Positions 51,942 to 61,204 of a DNA stretch of 64,000 nt are shown here, piece after piece. Where the stretch lies: contig NZ_JACJQU010000002.1 of NCBI RefSeq assembly GCF_014696825.1, positions 620,001 to 684,000 on the forward strand, written 5' to 3'. Numbering within the stretch: the first letter of the stretch is position 1; the number at the start of each line of letters is the position of its first letter. Origin of the DNA: Anabaena sphaerica FACHB-251 (GTDB taxonomy: Bacteria; Cyanobacteriota; Cyanobacteriia; Cyanobacteriales; Nostocaceae). The position numbers were made by a program, and so were the translations under genes. The notes under the pieces are model-generated. The model had not been told where the DNA came from. It did not search any database and saw only the letters and a program-made list of their open reading frames with translations.

Positions 51942-52526
51942 CTATTCCCTGTTGCCAAGTAAACTGAGAATATTGTGCTGTACTTGTTCTGCTGAATCGT
52001 CACCATTGATAGTTAACAGACGGCGACGACGGTCATAATATTCTAAAATGGGAATAGTGCGATCGTAGAATAGCTCTACACGTCGCTGGACAATTTCTGG
52101 TTGATCATCTGGGAGCGATCGTCCTAAAGAACGGCTAACCATCACCGCCTCTGGTACTTGCAGATAAATAGCATGATCTAGCTTTTGTTCTAAACTGTCC
52201 AACAAAAAATCTAATTCTTCCGCTTGAAAAGCCGTTCGGGGGTAGCCTTCTAAGATCCAACCACAAGTAACATCCAGTTGATTGAGGCGAACTTTGATAA
52301 ATTCAATCATCATTTCGTCTGGGACTAATTCCCCTTTATCCACATAAGGCTTGGCATAGAGGACTAAATCATGTAGTTCACCATAACCATTCGCCGATTT
52401 ATTACCAGATATAGCTTCCCTTAAAATCTCACCCGTCGAAATCAGAGGAATATCAAAGTATTTGCAGAGCCTTTGTGCTTGAGTGCTTTTTCCCGAACCT
52501 GAACCTCCTAAAATCACCAATTTCAC
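51942..52526 (-). CDS. adk: Adenylate kinase (nucleoside monophosphate kinase)
   Basis: The 194-residue protein has the P-loop LVILGGSGSGKSTQAQRL, the NMP-binding region ISTGEILREAI and GYPRTAFQAEELD, and the lid-side ELFYDRTIPILEYYDRRRRLLTINGD. It transfers phosphate between ATP and AMP. It lacks the large zinc-lid insertion, as in short adenylate kinases. Cyanobacteria often carry a second short adk like this, besides the ribosomal-operon copy, and its substrate could be a different NMP. The start is at ATG MKLVILGG. The intergenic region upstream is about 350 bp. Confidence 0.88.
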   Translation of the reverse strand: MKLVILGGSGSGKSTQAQRLCKYFDIPLISTGEILREAISGNKSANGYGELHDLVLYAKPYVDKGELVPDEMMIEFIKVRLNQLDVTCGWILEGYPRTAFQAEELDFLLDSLEQKLDHAIYLQVPEAVMVSRSLGRSLPDDQPEIVQRRVELFYDRTIPILEYYDRRRRLLTINGDDSAEQVQHNILSLLGNRE

Positions 52527-52876
52527 AACAGTTCACTCCTCATCATCTCAAATTCATTACTGCCTAGCTCTGTTTTTTTGCCCAAATAAAATGATAAATC
52601 CACTTTTTTAATGATTTTTAGCTTCTAGCGCCAGTTTCCAAATGATAAAGTTTGCCAATTATTTGTTTGTATTTTTACAATTACTTTCCTGCAAAAAAAC
52701 CACAATGTAAATCACAATGGCTCTTGACTTGAGAATAAATCTAGTGTTTGACTAATAATGCTAATCTTAAAATACACTAGACCAGTACAAAACAGCTTAA
52801 TTATACAGCGTAAATTTGCAATTACTACTATTAGCAACAACTAATTCATCTATTGTGACTCTTTAAACTTAGCCCT
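52527..52876. promoter_or_regulatory. Divergent intergenic region adk / CobA-like
   Basis: The AT-rich 350 bp hold the promoters of adk (minus) and the CobA-like gene (plus). No cobalamin riboswitch-like element, repeat array or RNA gene was recognised. Confidence 0.35.
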
Positions 52877-53413
52877 ATGGTTGCCCAACTAGAAACCCCA
52901 AGTATCAATTCGACTCTCAGCTTGCCATATTCCGTTGCTGGACTAGTACAAGTTTTCACTAGCTCCCATCGTAACTTTTTTACTAGCGTCATATCACAAG
53001 CACTAAGAATTGCTGGACAAGGTACACCAGTGTTAATAGTGCAGTTCCTCAAAGGTGGTATTCATCAAGGACATAACAAACCTATACAAATGGGGCAAAA
53101 TTTAGATTGGATACGCTGTGATTTACCACGTTGCATCGATACACCACACCTAGAGGAAACGGAAAATCAAGCTTTACAACAGTTGTGGCAGTATACACAA
53201 CAAGTAGTATCTGAAGGGAAGTATTCTCTCGTTGTTTTGGATGAGTTAAGTTTAGCAATTAACTTTGGTTTAATTCCAGAAGCAGAGGTTTTAGAGTTTC
53301 TAGCAAACCGTCCTCCCCATGTTGATATCATTCTCACAGGCCCAGAAATGCCGAAATCTTTACTGGATGTAGCAGACCAAATTACAGAAATTCGTCGTAG
53401 TCATCAGCCATAA
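52877..53413 (+). CDS. CobA/CobO-like P-loop-fold protein with degenerate Walker A
   Basis: The 178-residue protein matches the corrinoid adenosyltransferase (CobA/CobO/BtuR) family: ALRIAGQGTPVLIVQFLKGG, RCDLPRCIDTP, SLVVLDELSLAINFGLIP and VDIILTGPEMPKSLLDVADQIT. The P-loop, normally GxGKGKTT, is replaced by FTSSHRNFFTS, so ATP binding in the family manner is unlikely. Cyanobacteria contain such a family alongside a normal CobA, and it may have a non-catalytic or different role. Start ATG at 52877 has no strong ribosome site. The downstream spacer contains a decayed gene piece and repeats. Confidence 0.75.
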   Translation: MVAQLETPSINSTLSLPYSVAGLVQVFTSSHRNFFTSVISQALRIAGQGTPVLIVQFLKGGIHQGHNKPIQMGQNLDWIRCDLPRCIDTPHLEETENQALQQLWQYTQQVVSEGKYSLVVLDELSLAINFGLIPEAEVLEFLANRPPHVDIILTGPEMPKSLLDVADQITEIRRSHQP

Positions 53414-53464
53414 AAAAGCTATTAATTGACTACAGTGGCTTCAGTTGCGTACTTATGTCAATAA

Positions 53465-53602
53465 ATTTATGTTAATTCTCTGGGTTTAGGTTTGCTCTAT
53501 GCCCATCTATTAGCTGGTTTCACTGTTACGAATGACAATAGATGGCAATATTTGTCTATAGATTGGGCGAAGTTTTACAATACCACTTATCTACAAAAAT
53601 AA
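53465..53602 (+). pseudogene. Decayed gene remnant (C-terminal piece)
   Basis: An open frame of 45 codons without a start encodes IYVNSLGLGLLYAHLLAGF, then TNDNRWQYLSIDWAKFYNTTYLQK and stops at 53602. The hydrophobic and then Trp/Tyr-rich pattern looks like the end of a real protein rather than random DNA, but an in-frame stop lies directly before it and no start is visible. No family could be named; low confidence. Confidence 0.3.
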
Positions 53603-53691
53603 CTTGTTTATTTTTATTTTTGGCTACCCATTCTAATATTTGGAGAAATTCGCCAAACGCTAAGTCTGATATTTTTCTGACCCAAAGACGG

Positions 53692-53835
53692 TCGCCCTAG
53701 AAGGGCGAGGCTTTCAACCCATTTCTTTGGTAAAATTCAGGTGGCTGAGACAAAGCAGTGGGACACAATTAATAGCGATAAAATATAGTTCCCATAGTCA
53801 GAAACCCCACAGCTAAAGCCGGGGGCTTTTTAAAG
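53692..53835. mobile_element. Putative IS200/IS605-type non-autonomous remnant
   Basis: A perfect hairpin tcgccct aga agggcga (53692-53708) and a second stem at aaagccgggggcttttt (about 53813-53830) bound about 140 bp of non-coding DNA. Such end hairpins resemble the palindromic ends of IS200/IS605 elements and their PATE derivatives. There is no transposase. The assignment is by appearance only. Confidence 0.4.
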
Positions 53836-53932
53836 CCCATCTGAGCAGTCTAAGTGTGATGTCATCATCTTACTAAGTTAAACTTACAGCAAGTTAATAC
53901 AAAAAATTAATCATCCGCTCCTTGGCTTAGGC

Positions 53933-56332
53933 ATGACTTCAATGGAACACTGGCAATTTCTGATACAGAAACAGGGCGATCGCGATTGGCAACCCCTGGA
54001 ATCGCCAAATCTAAGAATTTTAGCAGGTAAGTATAGAGTTTTGGCTCGTTCTCACCTTGCCAATACCGATGTAGAAGTGCGGGTAATTCACTCCTCAATC
54101 CAGGAAGTTCCACCCAAACGGCGAATTTTTAAGCGTTTGCGTCGTACTAATGCAGATGGACTCATGGCAGTAATTCCCTTTACCGATCTCAAACCGGGAA
54201 TTTGGGAGTTACGATGCTCTGGCGACTTGATGACGGATATGCTGGGTAAATCCTGGCAATATAGCCTACTCCTTAAAGTCTTGCCTCTACAATTCAGTGA
54301 GCAACCACTGTTAGGTAGTGGAGATCAGTTTGACGAAGGGCTAAAGGTAACACTCACTGGGGAAGATGAATCTGCCCTGACTTCACCCAGCAACCTTGAC
54401 ATCAATGCTTTGTTAACAGAAACCGAAGAAGATATAGTTATTAATCAACCTGTCAGCCCAGTCTTATTTAAAGGAGAGACAGCAGAACAGATCGTACAAA
54501 GCTTAATAGATTTAGCTTTACCCAGTTCAGAATCCTGGGATGAAAATTCACCAGATGAGGATATTTCACCAGTATCCCCACCATCACCACTCAAGGTATC
54601 TCTAGAAAGGGATATATACATTGGTAGTTGGGGAAAAACTATCACAGTAAATGGCTATGTGGAACTGGCAGAAACGGAAAATCTGGAAGATGAAATATTA
54701 TCTGTAACCCATCTTTATCAACTGCAACTAGTTACCGAACTGCGATCGCCCTCAGAATCCAAAATCCTCACTCAACTCAGACAGCCTTTAACAAATCAAA
54801 TCTTGCCTTTTACATTTAGTAGCATCATTGAGATTCCGCGAGAGTGTGAATCAAAGTTAATTTTGGCAAATATTAGTTTATATGGCGCACTTAGGAATAG
54901 TGGTGAAGTCATACTCTTGGGCAGCCATTCTTTCATAATTACAGCAGATGTCACAGAATTACTGACCATTACCTCACCAAAATTTAGTCCCCCAAATTTG
55001 TTACCTGATGGCAACTCTCCCCCACATCAGGATGTAGCCACCAAGCCAAAACCACCTGTTAGCGTAGGTTTAGAACTTTTCAATCTAGTTAAAACTCCCA
55101 AATTAGCTCAGTTTCATATTTTAAAACCATCTGCAAAAAAAACACTACCACCACGAATTAAACCCATAGTTATCTTAGATGGGGATTTACCGAAACTGCC
55201 GAAATTACCCCGGATTCGCAAAAATGCTCTCGCTAGTAATTCTCCAGTTACAGGATCACCCATATCTGACGGCACCATCAATCTACCTAGTCAGATCCCC
55301 CCAATCAATCTAGAAAAGTTGGTGATCAAACAAGTTAAAACTTCTTTTCCCTACTTAAAACGCTTAAAACCTGCACCAGAACCGGAACCAGAAACCCAAG
55401 AAAATCTGCAAAATCCTCTTGAAACTACCTTATCTGAGCCTGAAACCACACCAAAATTACTGTCCAGCAATGAACATGAAGAAGCCTTTGGTGTGGAATT
55501 GATCGAAGATGCAGTTCCTCAAGTTCCTACTCTGGAAACCGAGGAATTAAACACAGCAGAGATATCAGCAGACCCAACACAAACATCACCTTTGATTCAA
55601 AAGTGGATGAAGAACCAAGGATACTTCTTGGATGAAGGTATCGAGTTGGTATACCAAAACAATGAGACTGATAAATCAAACCAGGAGCCTGGTGTGACTC
55701 TGAATGATGAAAATCCTGCTGTTGAGGATGAATTACTTCTATTAGATGCAGAAATAGAAATAGAAGAATTGATAGATTTGCCTGAGCATATGCTTCTAGA
55801 CACGAGTGAACCAACCCCCGAGCCAGAAGCATCTCAACACATATCTAATTTGTTATCTCAAGAAATCGTTCTCGATGATACCTATATTGCCTTAAGCAAT
55901 GAGGACAGCAGTCAGGTTTCGGAACCACAGGAACAACAACTGCTAGATTTATCCCCTCCGCTGCTGACATCTTTATCTACACCCCAACTGTTTCTGCCCA
56001 ATGGTGAATTGCTTGCTGGTACGTCTGTAAAAGTGCGTTTAGAACTGTCCCAAGCATCATCAACAGTTGTGATGAAGTTATGGGTTGAGGATTACCAAAC
56101 TCGTGGGTTACTAGACGGACCCCATCTGCTCCAAGATTTGCGGCCTACCCCCTGGGGAAATTGGGAAGCCATAACTCAATTAATTGTGCCTTTAGGCTGT
56201 GTGGAAATTTTGGTAGGGGCGATCGCTCTCGATATGAGTACCCAACAGGAAAGTCATAAAATCACAGTAGTCAAGACTGTCATACCTCCCGACTTACCGA
56301 TGATGGAACTTGATGAGGTGCTTGGGATGTAA
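53933..56332 (+). CDS. Large cyanobacterial protein of unknown function
   Basis: The 799-residue protein starts MTSMEHWQFLIQKQGDRDWQ (a second ATG is three codons on). The first 120 residues look like a beta-rich domain (LRILAGKYRVLARS, TDVEVRVIHSS). The middle (about 130-640) is low-complexity, rich in Pro, Glu, Ser and Leu with short basic KRLKP/PRIKP patches (about 400-480), and a compact C-terminal domain (about 680-790) contains LFLPNGELLAGTSVKVRLEL, QTRGLLDGPHLLQDL and GCVEILVGAIALDM. No signal peptide or enzyme motif is seen. It is probably a cytoplasmic scaffold; I recognise no named family. Confidence 0.7.
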   Translation: MTSMEHWQFLIQKQGDRDWQPLESPNLRILAGKYRVLARSHLANTDVEVRVIHSSIQEVPPKRRIFKRLRRTNADGLMAVIPFTDLKPGIWELRCSGDLMTDMLGKSWQYSLLLKVLPLQFSEQPLLGSGDQFDEGLKVTLTGEDESALTSPSNLDINALLTETEEDIVINQPVSPVLFKGETAEQIVQSLIDLALPSSESWDENSPDEDISPVSPPSPLKVSLERDIYIGSWGKTITVNGYVELAETENLEDEILSVTHLYQLQLVTELRSPSESKILTQLRQPLTNQILPFTFSSIIEIPRECESKLILANISLYGALRNSGEVILLGSHSFIITADVTELLTITSPKFSPPNLLPDGNSPPHQDVATKPKPPVSVGLELFNLVKTPKLAQFHILKPSAKKTLPPRIKPIVILDGDLPKLPKLPRIRKNALASNSPVTGSPISDGTINLPSQIPPINLEKLVIKQVKTSFPYLKRLKPAPEPEPETQENLQNPLETTLSEPETTPKLLSSNEHEEAFGVELIEDAVPQVPTLETEELNTAEISADPTQTSPLIQKWMKNQGYFLDEGIELVYQNNETDKSNQEPGVTLNDENPAVEDELLLLDAEIEIEELIDLPEHMLLDTSEPTPEPEASQHISNLLSQEIVLDDTYIALSNEDSSQVSEPQEQQLLDLSPPLLTSLSTPQLFLPNGELLAGTSVKVRLELSQASSTVVMKLWVEDYQTRGLLDGPHLLQDLRPTPWGNWEAITQLIVPLGCVEILVGAIALDMSTQQESHKITVVKTVIPPDLPMMELDEVLGM

Positions 56333-56430
56333 ATGGTTTTGTTAAAAATCTTGAGAATTTCCAAAAAGAGGAGGAATTTTGCAGTAAGCTCCTAAGTGAA
56401 TTGTAGTGTGACTTCAGAGGACTCTTTACT

Positions 56431-56571
56431 ATGTCAGGTTCATTTTTGCCCTCTATTTTGGCCTATTCTTCATTTTTGCCTTCTATCTTCGTTCCTTTGA
56501 CTGGTCTAGTTTTGCCAGCAGTAGTTTTCGCGTTTTTATTCTTATATATTGAACGCGAAGATATTGCCTAA
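56431..56571 (+). CDS. psaI: Photosystem I subunit VIII (PsaI)
   Basis: A 46-residue frame beginning [15 protein letters not shown] and continuing [20 protein letters not shown] then [11 protein letters not shown] matches PsaI, whose core is [17 protein letters not shown] and LFLYIE. It is a single transmembrane helix subunit of photosystem I that stabilises PsaL and trimer or tetramer contacts. The ATG is preceded by AGAGGA (56416-56421, 9-bp spacing). It has an unusually long N-terminus (about 10 residues more than typical). No psaL neighbour is present, so it stands alone here. An inverted aggtaat...attacct pair follows. Confidence 0.9.
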   Translation: MSGSFLPSILAYSSFLPSIFVPLTGLVLPAVVFAFLFLYIEREDIA

Positions 56572-56650
56572 TTAGGTCATAGGTAATGGGTAATGGGTAA
56601 TTAACTACCGTGTTTTTTACCAATTACCTGTACCTACATCGTTACATTTC

Positions 56651-56959
56651 TTAACTTTCCTGTATTGACTGATACGCACGAATTTGAGCGCGTAACTGAG
56701 CAATTTCTTCAGCCATATCTAAAAGCATTGCTGCTCCTACCAAATTTAGACCTAAATCTTGACGTAGACGTTGAATTTGAGCAATACGAGCAATATCTCG
56801 CTTTTTTAGCATCACCCCAATAGGTTCAATTAATCCCAGCGTGACACAGCCTTCTACTAAAGCGGTTGATGTGTTTGTTGCCATTGCCGCATATTCAAAA
56901 GAATAAAGCTGTTCACCTTCTTGTGAAACTACTACTTGGGAAAGACTCAACTCAGTCAT
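56651..56959 (-). CDS. cbpM: CbpM-like chaperone modulator
   Basis: The 102-residue protein has a MerR-like N-terminal part ([33 protein letters not shown]) and a coiled C-terminus ([19 protein letters not shown], then [18 protein letters not shown]). This is the form of CbpM, which binds the J-domain of CbpA and limits its action. Its ATG overlaps the last bases of cbpA (56956-56959), so the two genes are translated together. The symbol follows the pairing and fold, as sequence identity cannot be measured here. Confidence 0.75.
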   Translation of the reverse strand: MTELSLSQVVVSQEGEQLYSFEYAAMATNTSTALVEGCVTLGLIEPIGVMLKKRDIARIAQIQRLRQDLGLNLVGAAMLLDMAEEIAQLRAQIRAYQSIQES

Positions 56960-57960
56960 AATCCCACCTCCTGCAATTGTGTGCGGGGGTTAAAGCTGGT
57001 GTGTGCTTGAATTTTTGCATAAGCTTCCCGTTCAATAGGGTCTAAATCTTTGGGAGGCACAATTTGCAACTTAACTATTAAGTCAGTTCTTGCCCCTTCG
57101 GACTGTCTCCAACCTTGACCTCTTAACCTCAATGATTGCCCCGAACGAACTCCGGGCGGTACTTTTAGGGTAACGCTGCCATCGGGTGTGGGTACTTTGA
57201 TTTCAGCGCCTAATACTGCTTCATCAGGGCGAATAGGTACGTCACAAGCAATATTATCGTCTTCAAATCTAAAGAAAGGATGGGGCAGAATTTCCACTGT
57301 TAGGTATAAATCTCCCCGTTGTGGAGAAAACGCACTAGGACGACCTTTACCCCGAATGCGAATTCTACTACCTGGTTTAGCTCCTGGTGGAATTCTCACA
57401 TTAATAATTTCATGATCGAGTTGTAGCCGTTTTTGTGTACCGTGATAGGCTTCGGAAAACGTCAGAGCTATAGCCGCTTCTGTATCAGCCGCAGAAGTCT
57501 GAGGAGCATATTCACCCCCAAAATGAAAATGTTCAAATCCTCTGCTAAAACCGCTTGGTCGCCCTGTAGGAGTGCGATAGGTGTAAGTTCTGCCTCTGGT
57601 TCTACCCCCATCAACACGACCTAATAAGTCATTGATAAATGAATCAAAATCGCTGTATTGGTCAAAATCAAAACCTTCAACTCCCACACCTGCACCTCTA
57701 GGTGGTGCTGATCCTTGATTTACCTGATTCCAGTATTGCCCAAATTGGTCATACTTTTGTCGTTTCTCAGAGTCAGATAGTACCTCATGGGCTTCGTTAA
57801 TTTCTTTAAAACGCGCCTCCGCTTGCTGATCTCCGGGGTTTAAATCAGGGTGGTATTTGCGGGCAAGTTTGCGGTATGCTCGTTTGATTTCTTCTGGTGT
57901 GGCATTTTTATTCACACCCAGAACAGCGTAATAGTCTTTAAAATCTGTAGCCGGTGGCAT
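56956..57960 (-). CDS. cbpA: CbpA-type DnaJ co-chaperone
   Basis: The 334-residue protein has an N-terminal J-domain with the HPD motif at residues 37-39 ([14 protein letters not shown]), a Gly/Arg-rich linker and the C-terminal substrate-binding domains ([53 protein letters not shown]). No zinc-finger region is present, so it is a type II/CbpA-like protein. It stimulates DnaK and handles unfolded protein or nucleoid-linked stress. It overlaps cbpM and follows an erythromycin esterase-like gene by 24 bp. The three are likely one operon. Confidence 0.92.
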   Translation of the reverse strand: MPPATDFKDYYAVLGVNKNATPEEIKRAYRKLARKYHPDLNPGDQQAEARFKEINEAHEVLSDSEKRQKYDQFGQYWNQVNQGSAPPRGAGVGVEGFDFDQYSDFDSFINDLLGRVDGGRTRGRTYTYRTPTGRPSGFSRGFEHFHFGGEYAPQTSAADTEAAIALTFSEAYHGTQKRLQLDHEIINVRIPPGAKPGSRIRIRGKGRPSAFSPQRGDLYLTVEILPHPFFRFEDDNIACDVPIRPDEAVLGAEIKVPTPDGSVTLKVPPGVRSGQSLRLRGQGWRQSEGARTDLIVKLQIVPPKDLDPIEREAYAKIQAHTSFNPRTQLQEVGL

Positions 57961-57984
57961 AATACCAATTTGTAATTCCTAATT

Positions 57985-59331
57985 TTAGAGTGCAAAGGGG
58001 AAAGTCTCTGGTGGTTCATCCATCTCCGATTCAGTATTACGGTCTAAAGGTTGCACTCCCTTGGTATCATCTATATGAATAACTGCATCAAATTGGTCAG
58101 GCAAACGAGCATAAAAATAGTGACTAATGCGTTCAGTTTCTGGTAGATAAATTACACCAATGGCTCTTTCTAAATGAGGTTCTTTTAAACCTGTAATTAC
58201 CGGATTTCCATCTCGTAGCAGAAGTAAAAACCGGGGTAATCCTGTTTGATGGAATAAGGCTTCATAACTTCCTGGTAAGGCCGAACGAACTTGTTTAAGT
58301 TGGGCAGTTTCCCCCCAATTAGAAGCAGCAACAACTGTACCTGTATAGGTGGTAAAACCAATCAAAACAGCATCATTACCATAACCTTCTCGTACTAGTT
58401 GACCAACATTCACCTCACCCAATGACCCCATATCTGTAGCACTTGCATCTCCTAAATGGGAGTTATGTTCCCAAACTACGACTTTAGTTGGTGTCCCCTG
58501 TTGATCGAGATGTGCAACTAATCGGTTTAGAGTTTCTACCATGTGGCGATCGCGAATATTCCACGACTCAACCCTTCCTTCAAACAGCGAGCGGTAATAA
58601 GCCTCTGCATTCTTGACCAATCGAGCATTTTGTTCAGCATAAAAGGATTCATCTATTTTCATCCGACCATCTTGTTGAATATATTCAGCAGTTTGACTTT
58701 GTAAGTCTGTTAATTGATTCAGTACCTCTTCTTCACAGGTTGGAGTGATACCAAAACTGGTAGCATAACCATAGGTTTGGGCATCTTCACCAAAATGCTC
58801 AAGACACGAATAGCGAAAACGCGCACGTTGAGCCGCATCTGGGTCAACTTGTTCTAAGTAGTCAATAACTGCTTCTATAGAAGCATACATACTGTAAAGG
58901 TCAAGTCCATAAAAGCCAACTTTGGCAGCATTTTCTGGTAAAGCGTCGTTATATTCTCGTAACCAATTGACAAAGTTTAAAACGTCTGTATTTCGCCACA
59001 TCCAAGTCGGGAAACCTAGAAAATCACCTAGTGCTTCTGCTGGTGTGGGATCATTACTTCCACCTCGCACATAACGATTCACACGGTAAGCATCTGGCCA
59101 GTCAGCTTCAATAGCTACAGCATTAAAACCCTTTTCTTGAATTAGCCGTTTGGTAATTTCTGCTCTTTGTTCATAAAATTCATGTGTCCCGTGGGAAGCT
59201 TCACCAATCAAAACCAAACGAGCATTACCGATTAAATTCATTAATGGGTCGTATTCTGCGGCTACACCTGTTAGTGGATATGCAGATTCACGCACCGCAT
59301 CGACTAAATTGATTATAGTTGCGTCTCGCAT
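57985..59331 (-). CDS. Erythromycin esterase-family protein
   Basis: The 448-residue protein has the family hallmarks: LIGEASHGTHEFYEQRAEIT (H47, H50, E51) near the start, VAIEADWPDAYRVNRYVRG, and VWEHNSHLGDASATDMG later. These acidic and His residues form the catalytic centre in the EreA family. Most cyanobacterial members are not tied to resistance and their substrate is unknown. The start at 59331 (MRDATIINLVDAVRES) is typical. It is the first gene of a likely operon with cbpA and cbpM, suggesting a stress-related role rather than antibiotic resistance. Confidence 0.88.
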   Translation of the reverse strand: MRDATIINLVDAVRESAYPLTGVAAEYDPLMNLIGNARLVLIGEASHGTHEFYEQRAEITKRLIQEKGFNAVAIEADWPDAYRVNRYVRGGSNDPTPAEALGDFLGFPTWMWRNTDVLNFVNWLREYNDALPENAAKVGFYGLDLYSMYASIEAVIDYLEQVDPDAAQRARFRYSCLEHFGEDAQTYGYATSFGITPTCEEEVLNQLTDLQSQTAEYIQQDGRMKIDESFYAEQNARLVKNAEAYYRSLFEGRVESWNIRDRHMVETLNRLVAHLDQQGTPTKVVVWEHNSHLGDASATDMGSLGEVNVGQLVREGYGNDAVLIGFTTYTGTVVAASNWGETAQLKQVRSALPGSYEALFHQTGLPRFLLLLRDGNPVITGLKEPHLERAIGVIYLPETERISHYFYARLPDQFDAVIHIDDTKGVQPLDRNTESEMDEPPETFPFAL

Positions 59332-59726
59332 AGTTATTAATTATGGAAACTAGAGATTTTTTCCTAAACTTTCGACGTGTAATTTGAAGTGATGCAAATC
59401 TGGCGGCAAGTATCACCGGATAATGCACAATAAGTTAGGGGAAGATATTAATAATCTCAGCCTACAAAGATGCAACTTTGTTTGCATCTGGCTAATGGTG
59501 CATGATAGAAAATTTAGGCATATCTCTATGGTACTAGCTGGTATATAGCAATACTAAATTCTTCGTGAACAACAAGACAACAAGATCCCCGACTTCTCTA
59601 AGAAGTCGGGGATCTGAATCTTGAGCGATATGAAATTGGAAAAATAAAAGATCCTCAACTCTTACCTTCTACGTTACGCAAGTGTAAGGTCAAATCCTAT
59701 TTTTACTGAGCAACGCCTATTTTTTT
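59332..59726. other. Divergent intergenic region with hairpin repeat
   Basis: The 395-bp spacer between the erythromycin esterase-like gene (minus) and eda (plus) contains a 13-bp stem repeat (59583-59615) and otherwise plain AT-rich sequence. Promoters for both genes should be here; none was identified with confidence. Confidence 0.35.
59583..59615. repeat. agatccccgactt ... aagtcggggatct hairpin repeat
   Basis: A perfect 13-bp stem with a 7-base loop. A related, less perfect copy lies at 61789-61819. This copy is in a divergent promoter region, so it is better regarded as a dispersed palindrome than as a terminator. Confidence 0.85.
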
Positions 59727-60359
59727 ATGTCTGATCAAGTTTGGTTGTCACAATTGCAGCAACATCGAGCGATCGCAGTTATTCGCGCCCCAAAAATGGC
59801 GTGGGGTGAAAAAATGGCTTTAGCGGTAGCATCCGGGGGAATGCAGTTAATAGAAATTACCTGGAATAGCGATCGCCCTGGGGAATTAATCTCTCGACTG
59901 CGTACCGATTTACCTGATTGTATCATTGGTACGGGTACGCTGTTTAATGTGCAGCAGTTAAAAGAGGCGATCGCAGCTGGGGCGCAGTTCCTCTTCACTC
60001 CCCATACTGATCCAGAAATGATTAGAGCCGCAGTATCTCAAGATATTCCCATCATTCCTGGCGCACTCACACCTACAGAAATTGTTACAGCCTGGACTCA
60101 GGGCGCTAGTTGTGTGAAAGTGTTTCCTGTGCAAGCTGTGGGAGGAACGAGTTATATAAAAAGTTTACAAGCACCTCTTGGTCATATTCCCTTAATACCT
60201 ACCGGTGGTGTGACAATAGAAAATGCTAAAGATTTTTTACAAGTTGGGGCTGTGGCGGTGGGCTTAAGTGGGGAATTATTTCCCAAAAAAACGCTATTAG
60301 AAGGAAATTGGGACGCGATCGCGGGGCAAGCAAAAAATCTCATACGGAGGTTAAATTAG
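59727..60359 (+). CDS. eda: KDPG/KHG aldolase (2-keto-3-deoxy-6-phosphogluconate aldolase)
   Basis: The 210-residue protein matches the KDPG/KHG aldolase family: AIAVIRAP, GGMQLIEITWNSDRP (catalytic Glu), IGTGTLFNVQQLKEAI, FTPHTDPEM, and the Schiff-base lysine in GASCVKVFPVQAVGG, with PTGGVTIEN. It cleaves KDPG to pyruvate and glyceraldehyde 3-phosphate (Entner-Doudoroff). The active-site loop differs from the E. coli form (ITWNSDR in place of ITLRT), as is common in cyanobacteria. Single gene, with palindromic DNA upstream and STRRs downstream. Confidence 0.92.
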   Translation: MSDQVWLSQLQQHRAIAVIRAPKMAWGEKMALAVASGGMQLIEITWNSDRPGELISRLRTDLPDCIIGTGTLFNVQQLKEAIAAGAQFLFTPHTDPEMIRAAVSQDIPIIPGALTPTEIVTAWTQGASCVKVFPVQAVGGTSYIKSLQAPLGHIPLIPTGGVTIENAKDFLQVGAVAVGLSGELFPKKTLLEGNWDAIAGQAKNLIRRLN

Positions 60360-60459
60360 TAGTGAGGTGACAAGGATAGGGAATAGGGAACAAGTCATAA
60401 TAAATTCTTCCCAATCACCAATTACCAATCACTAATGAGTATAGAGGAGTGTGTTTACC

Positions 60460-60990
60460 ATGAAAAGCCTAATTGATCCTAATTGGATGCGTCGCTTAAA
60501 AATATTACTCACGGGTGCATTAGTCTCTACTAGTATTTTTAGTTTCCGAGCGAATGCAGTGTGGGCAAATCCAGACAACAATAAAAATCCAGACAACAAT
60601 AAAATTGCTACAGCTATTCAAACACTCAAAGAATCTGATCAACGCTGGATTCAAATTAACCTCTCAGAGCAAAATTTAATTGCTTGGGAAGGTAACAAAC
60701 CTGTGTATGCAATCACCATTTCTTCTGGTAAAAAATCTACACCCACTCGTGTTGGCACTTTTAAGATTCAAACAAAGCTGAAAAAAACTCGGATGCGGGG
60801 TATAGGTTATGACGTTGCCAATGTCCCCCATACTATGTATTATCAAGGCGGTTATGCTATTCACGGAGCATATTGGCATAAAAGATTTGGTACACCTGTA
60901 AGTCATGGTTGTGTAAATCTTGCACCTAATCATGCGAAATGGATATTTGAGTGGGCTGATGTAGGAACTCCAGTAGTTGTTAAAAAATAG
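60460..60990 (+). CDS. L,D-transpeptidase (YkuD family), first of two
   Basis: I choose the ATG at 60460 (MKSLIDPNWMRRLK), preceded by GAGGAG; a GTG three codons upstream is possible. The 176-residue protein has a signal-like N-terminus (basic, then ILLTGALVSTSIFS, cleavage near ANAVWA), then a YkuD domain with RMRGIGYD, HGAYWHKRFGTP and the catalytic S148-H149-G150-C151 (SHGCVNL). It forms 3-3 cross-links or attaches proteins to peptidoglycan. A perfect 18-bp duplication (60568-60603) encodes NPDNNK twice. The adjacent gene at 61205 is a homologue. Confidence 0.9.
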   Translation: MKSLIDPNWMRRLKILLTGALVSTSIFSFRANAVWANPDNNKNPDNNKIATAIQTLKESDQRWIQINLSEQNLIAWEGNKPVYAITISSGKKSTPTRVGTFKIQTKLKKTRMRGIGYDVANVPHTMYYQGGYAIHGAYWHKRFGTPVSHGCVNLAPNHAKWIFEWADVGTPVVVKK

Positions 60991-61204
60991 GAAGTGGGGA
61001 GATGGGGAGATGAATACACCAATTACCTATCACCTGATAAATGACCAAAATCACAGGAAATCAAAACAATTAAACGGTTCTAGGGGTTGCAGGATCAGTA
61101 AAATAGAGAAAGGTATTGAAAATCTCTGTTTACCAGAATTTGGCGTAAATCCTCAGAAATCCTGCGCGAAGTAATAACACTAAAAATTAAAAGGTAATTG
61201 GATC

